Below are positions 6,380-6,970 of a DNA stretch of 6,970 bases, one piece after another. The stretch is from assembly GCA_002256685.1 (NCBI GenBank), contig NQJH01000114.1, forward strand, positions 1-6,970. The letters run 5' to 3'. Under the pieces are notes generated by a model. The model saw only the letters and a program-made list of their open reading frames with translations. It had not been told where the DNA came from and searched no databases. The stretch comes from Methylococcaceae bacterium NSP1-2. Lineage in GTDB: Bacteria; Pseudomonadota; Gammaproteobacteria; Methylococcales; Methylomonadaceae. The position numbers and the translations under genes were made by a program. Within the stretch, counting starts at the first letter, position 1, and every line of letters starts with the position of its first letter.

Positions 6380-6970
6380 ATGCCATTCATGGATGAAATC
6401 CCCACACATTTTTTGATTGCGGGTGTCGATGAAGTTGGGCGCGGCTGTTTAGCTGGGTCTGTCGTCGCCGCTGCTGTCATCTTAGACCCAAACAAACCCA
6501 TTGCTGGCTTAGCCGATTCCAAAAAACTAACTGAACGCAAGCGCGAACAGCTCAGTAAGCTCATCCAAGAACAAGCGTTAAGCTGGGCTATTGCAGAAGC
6601 CAGCGTTGCTGAAATAGACTCACTCAACATTCTACAAGCTACCCTACTTGCCATGCAACGCGCTATCGCAGGTTTACATATATTGCCTGATACTGTGTTA
6701 ATTGATGGCAATCAGCTACCGCATTTAACCATGCCTGCTCACGCTATTGTCAAAGGCGACAGCAAAGTGCAAGCCATCAGTGCGGCTTCTATTATTGCCA
6801 AAGTCTACCGCGATCAACTCATGGTTGATTATCACCACCAATATCCTAATTTTTCCTTTCACCTGCATAAAAGCTACGGCACTACACAACACCTCGCTGA
6901 AATTCAACAATTTGGATTTTTAGAAGTACACCGAAAAACATTTAATCCAGTGAAGACTTTGATAATGCAG
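6380..6970 (+). CDS. rnhB: Ribonuclease HII (3' end at window edge)
   Basis: RNase HII cuts the RNA strand of RNA-DNA hybrids and removes single ribonucleotides embedded in DNA. I translated 197 codons from the ATG at 6380 to the window edge without a stop. The E. coli enzyme has 198 residues and ends shortly after the matching FNPVK segment, so only a few residues should be missing. The active-site block GVDEVGRG (15-22) gives Asp17 and Glu18. LADSKKL (44-50), VLIDGN with Asp109, VKGDS with Asp127 and SAASIIAKVYRD ending in Asp145 are all present. Near the end HKSYGT has Ser165 where most relatives have Gly (HKGYGT or HKGYPT). The start is six bases after the lpxA stop with no visible Shine-Dalgarno sequence; an in-frame ATG at 6389 is an alternative. 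lpxB, normally between lpxA and rnhB, is absent. Confidence 0.94.
   Translation, partial: MPFMDEIPTHFLIAGVDEVGRGCLAGSVVAAAVILDPNKPIAGLADSKKLTERKREQLSKLIQEQALSWAIAEASVAEIDSLNILQATLLAMQRAIAGLHILPDTVLIDGNQLPHLTMPAHAIVKGDSKVQAISAASIIAKVYRDQLMVDYHHQYPNFSFHLHKSYGTTQHLAEIQQFGFLEVHRKTFNPVKTLIMQ

Noticed and set aside
1..6970. CRISPR array, insertion sequence, prophage or tRNA
   Set aside because: No spaced repeats, transposase-like frame, terminal inverted repeats or cloverleaf sequence was seen. Almost all of the DNA is explained by housekeeping genes.

Overview
The window looks like a piece of a gammaproteobacterial chromosome with modest GC, roughly 40-45% by eye. The evidence is an EF-P with its beta-lysylation enzymes and the gene string bamA-skp-fabZ-lpxA-rnhB, a reduced form of the classic gammaproteobacterial outer-membrane/lipid A cluster. 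I cannot fix the genus. An aquatic lineage such as the methanotrophic Methylococcales is only an impression.

Left part (1-2205): a translation-factor module. epmB is divergent on the minus strand and runs off the left edge. efp and epmA lie on the plus strand and overlap by one base (TAATG). EpmB makes (R)-beta-lysine, EpmA attaches it to Lys34 of EF-P, and EF-P relieves ribosome stalling at proline runs. The 83-bp divergent gap carries a self-complementary ATTATAAT that could serve as the -10 for both directions.

Middle part (2206-5220): envelope assembly. bamA encodes the outer-membrane beta-barrel insertase (signal peptide, five POTRA domains, barrel with VRGF). skp encodes the periplasmic chaperone that delivers barrels to it. 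bamA follows epmA rather than the usual dxr/rseP genes and has its own likely extended -10 promoter. The gaps at 2206-2285 and 4626-4719 hold candidate promoters and small inverted repeats, with no convincing terminator.

Right part (5276-6970): fabZ (hydroxyacyl-ACP dehydratase), a broken lpxA, and rnhB (RNase HII, open at the right edge). The usual lpxD between skp and fabZ and lpxB between lpxA and rnhB are both absent. lpxA has a clean internal loss of about 119 bp that removes catalytic residues and shifts the frame, while both flanks still read as good LpxA.

The most notable result is therefore a lipid A gene set that is disrupted or dispersed at its normal address. It may be a real loss, a lineage in which these genes sit elsewhere, or an assembly artefact. 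No mobile element, CRISPR, tRNA or rRNA is visible. No clearly new system is present.
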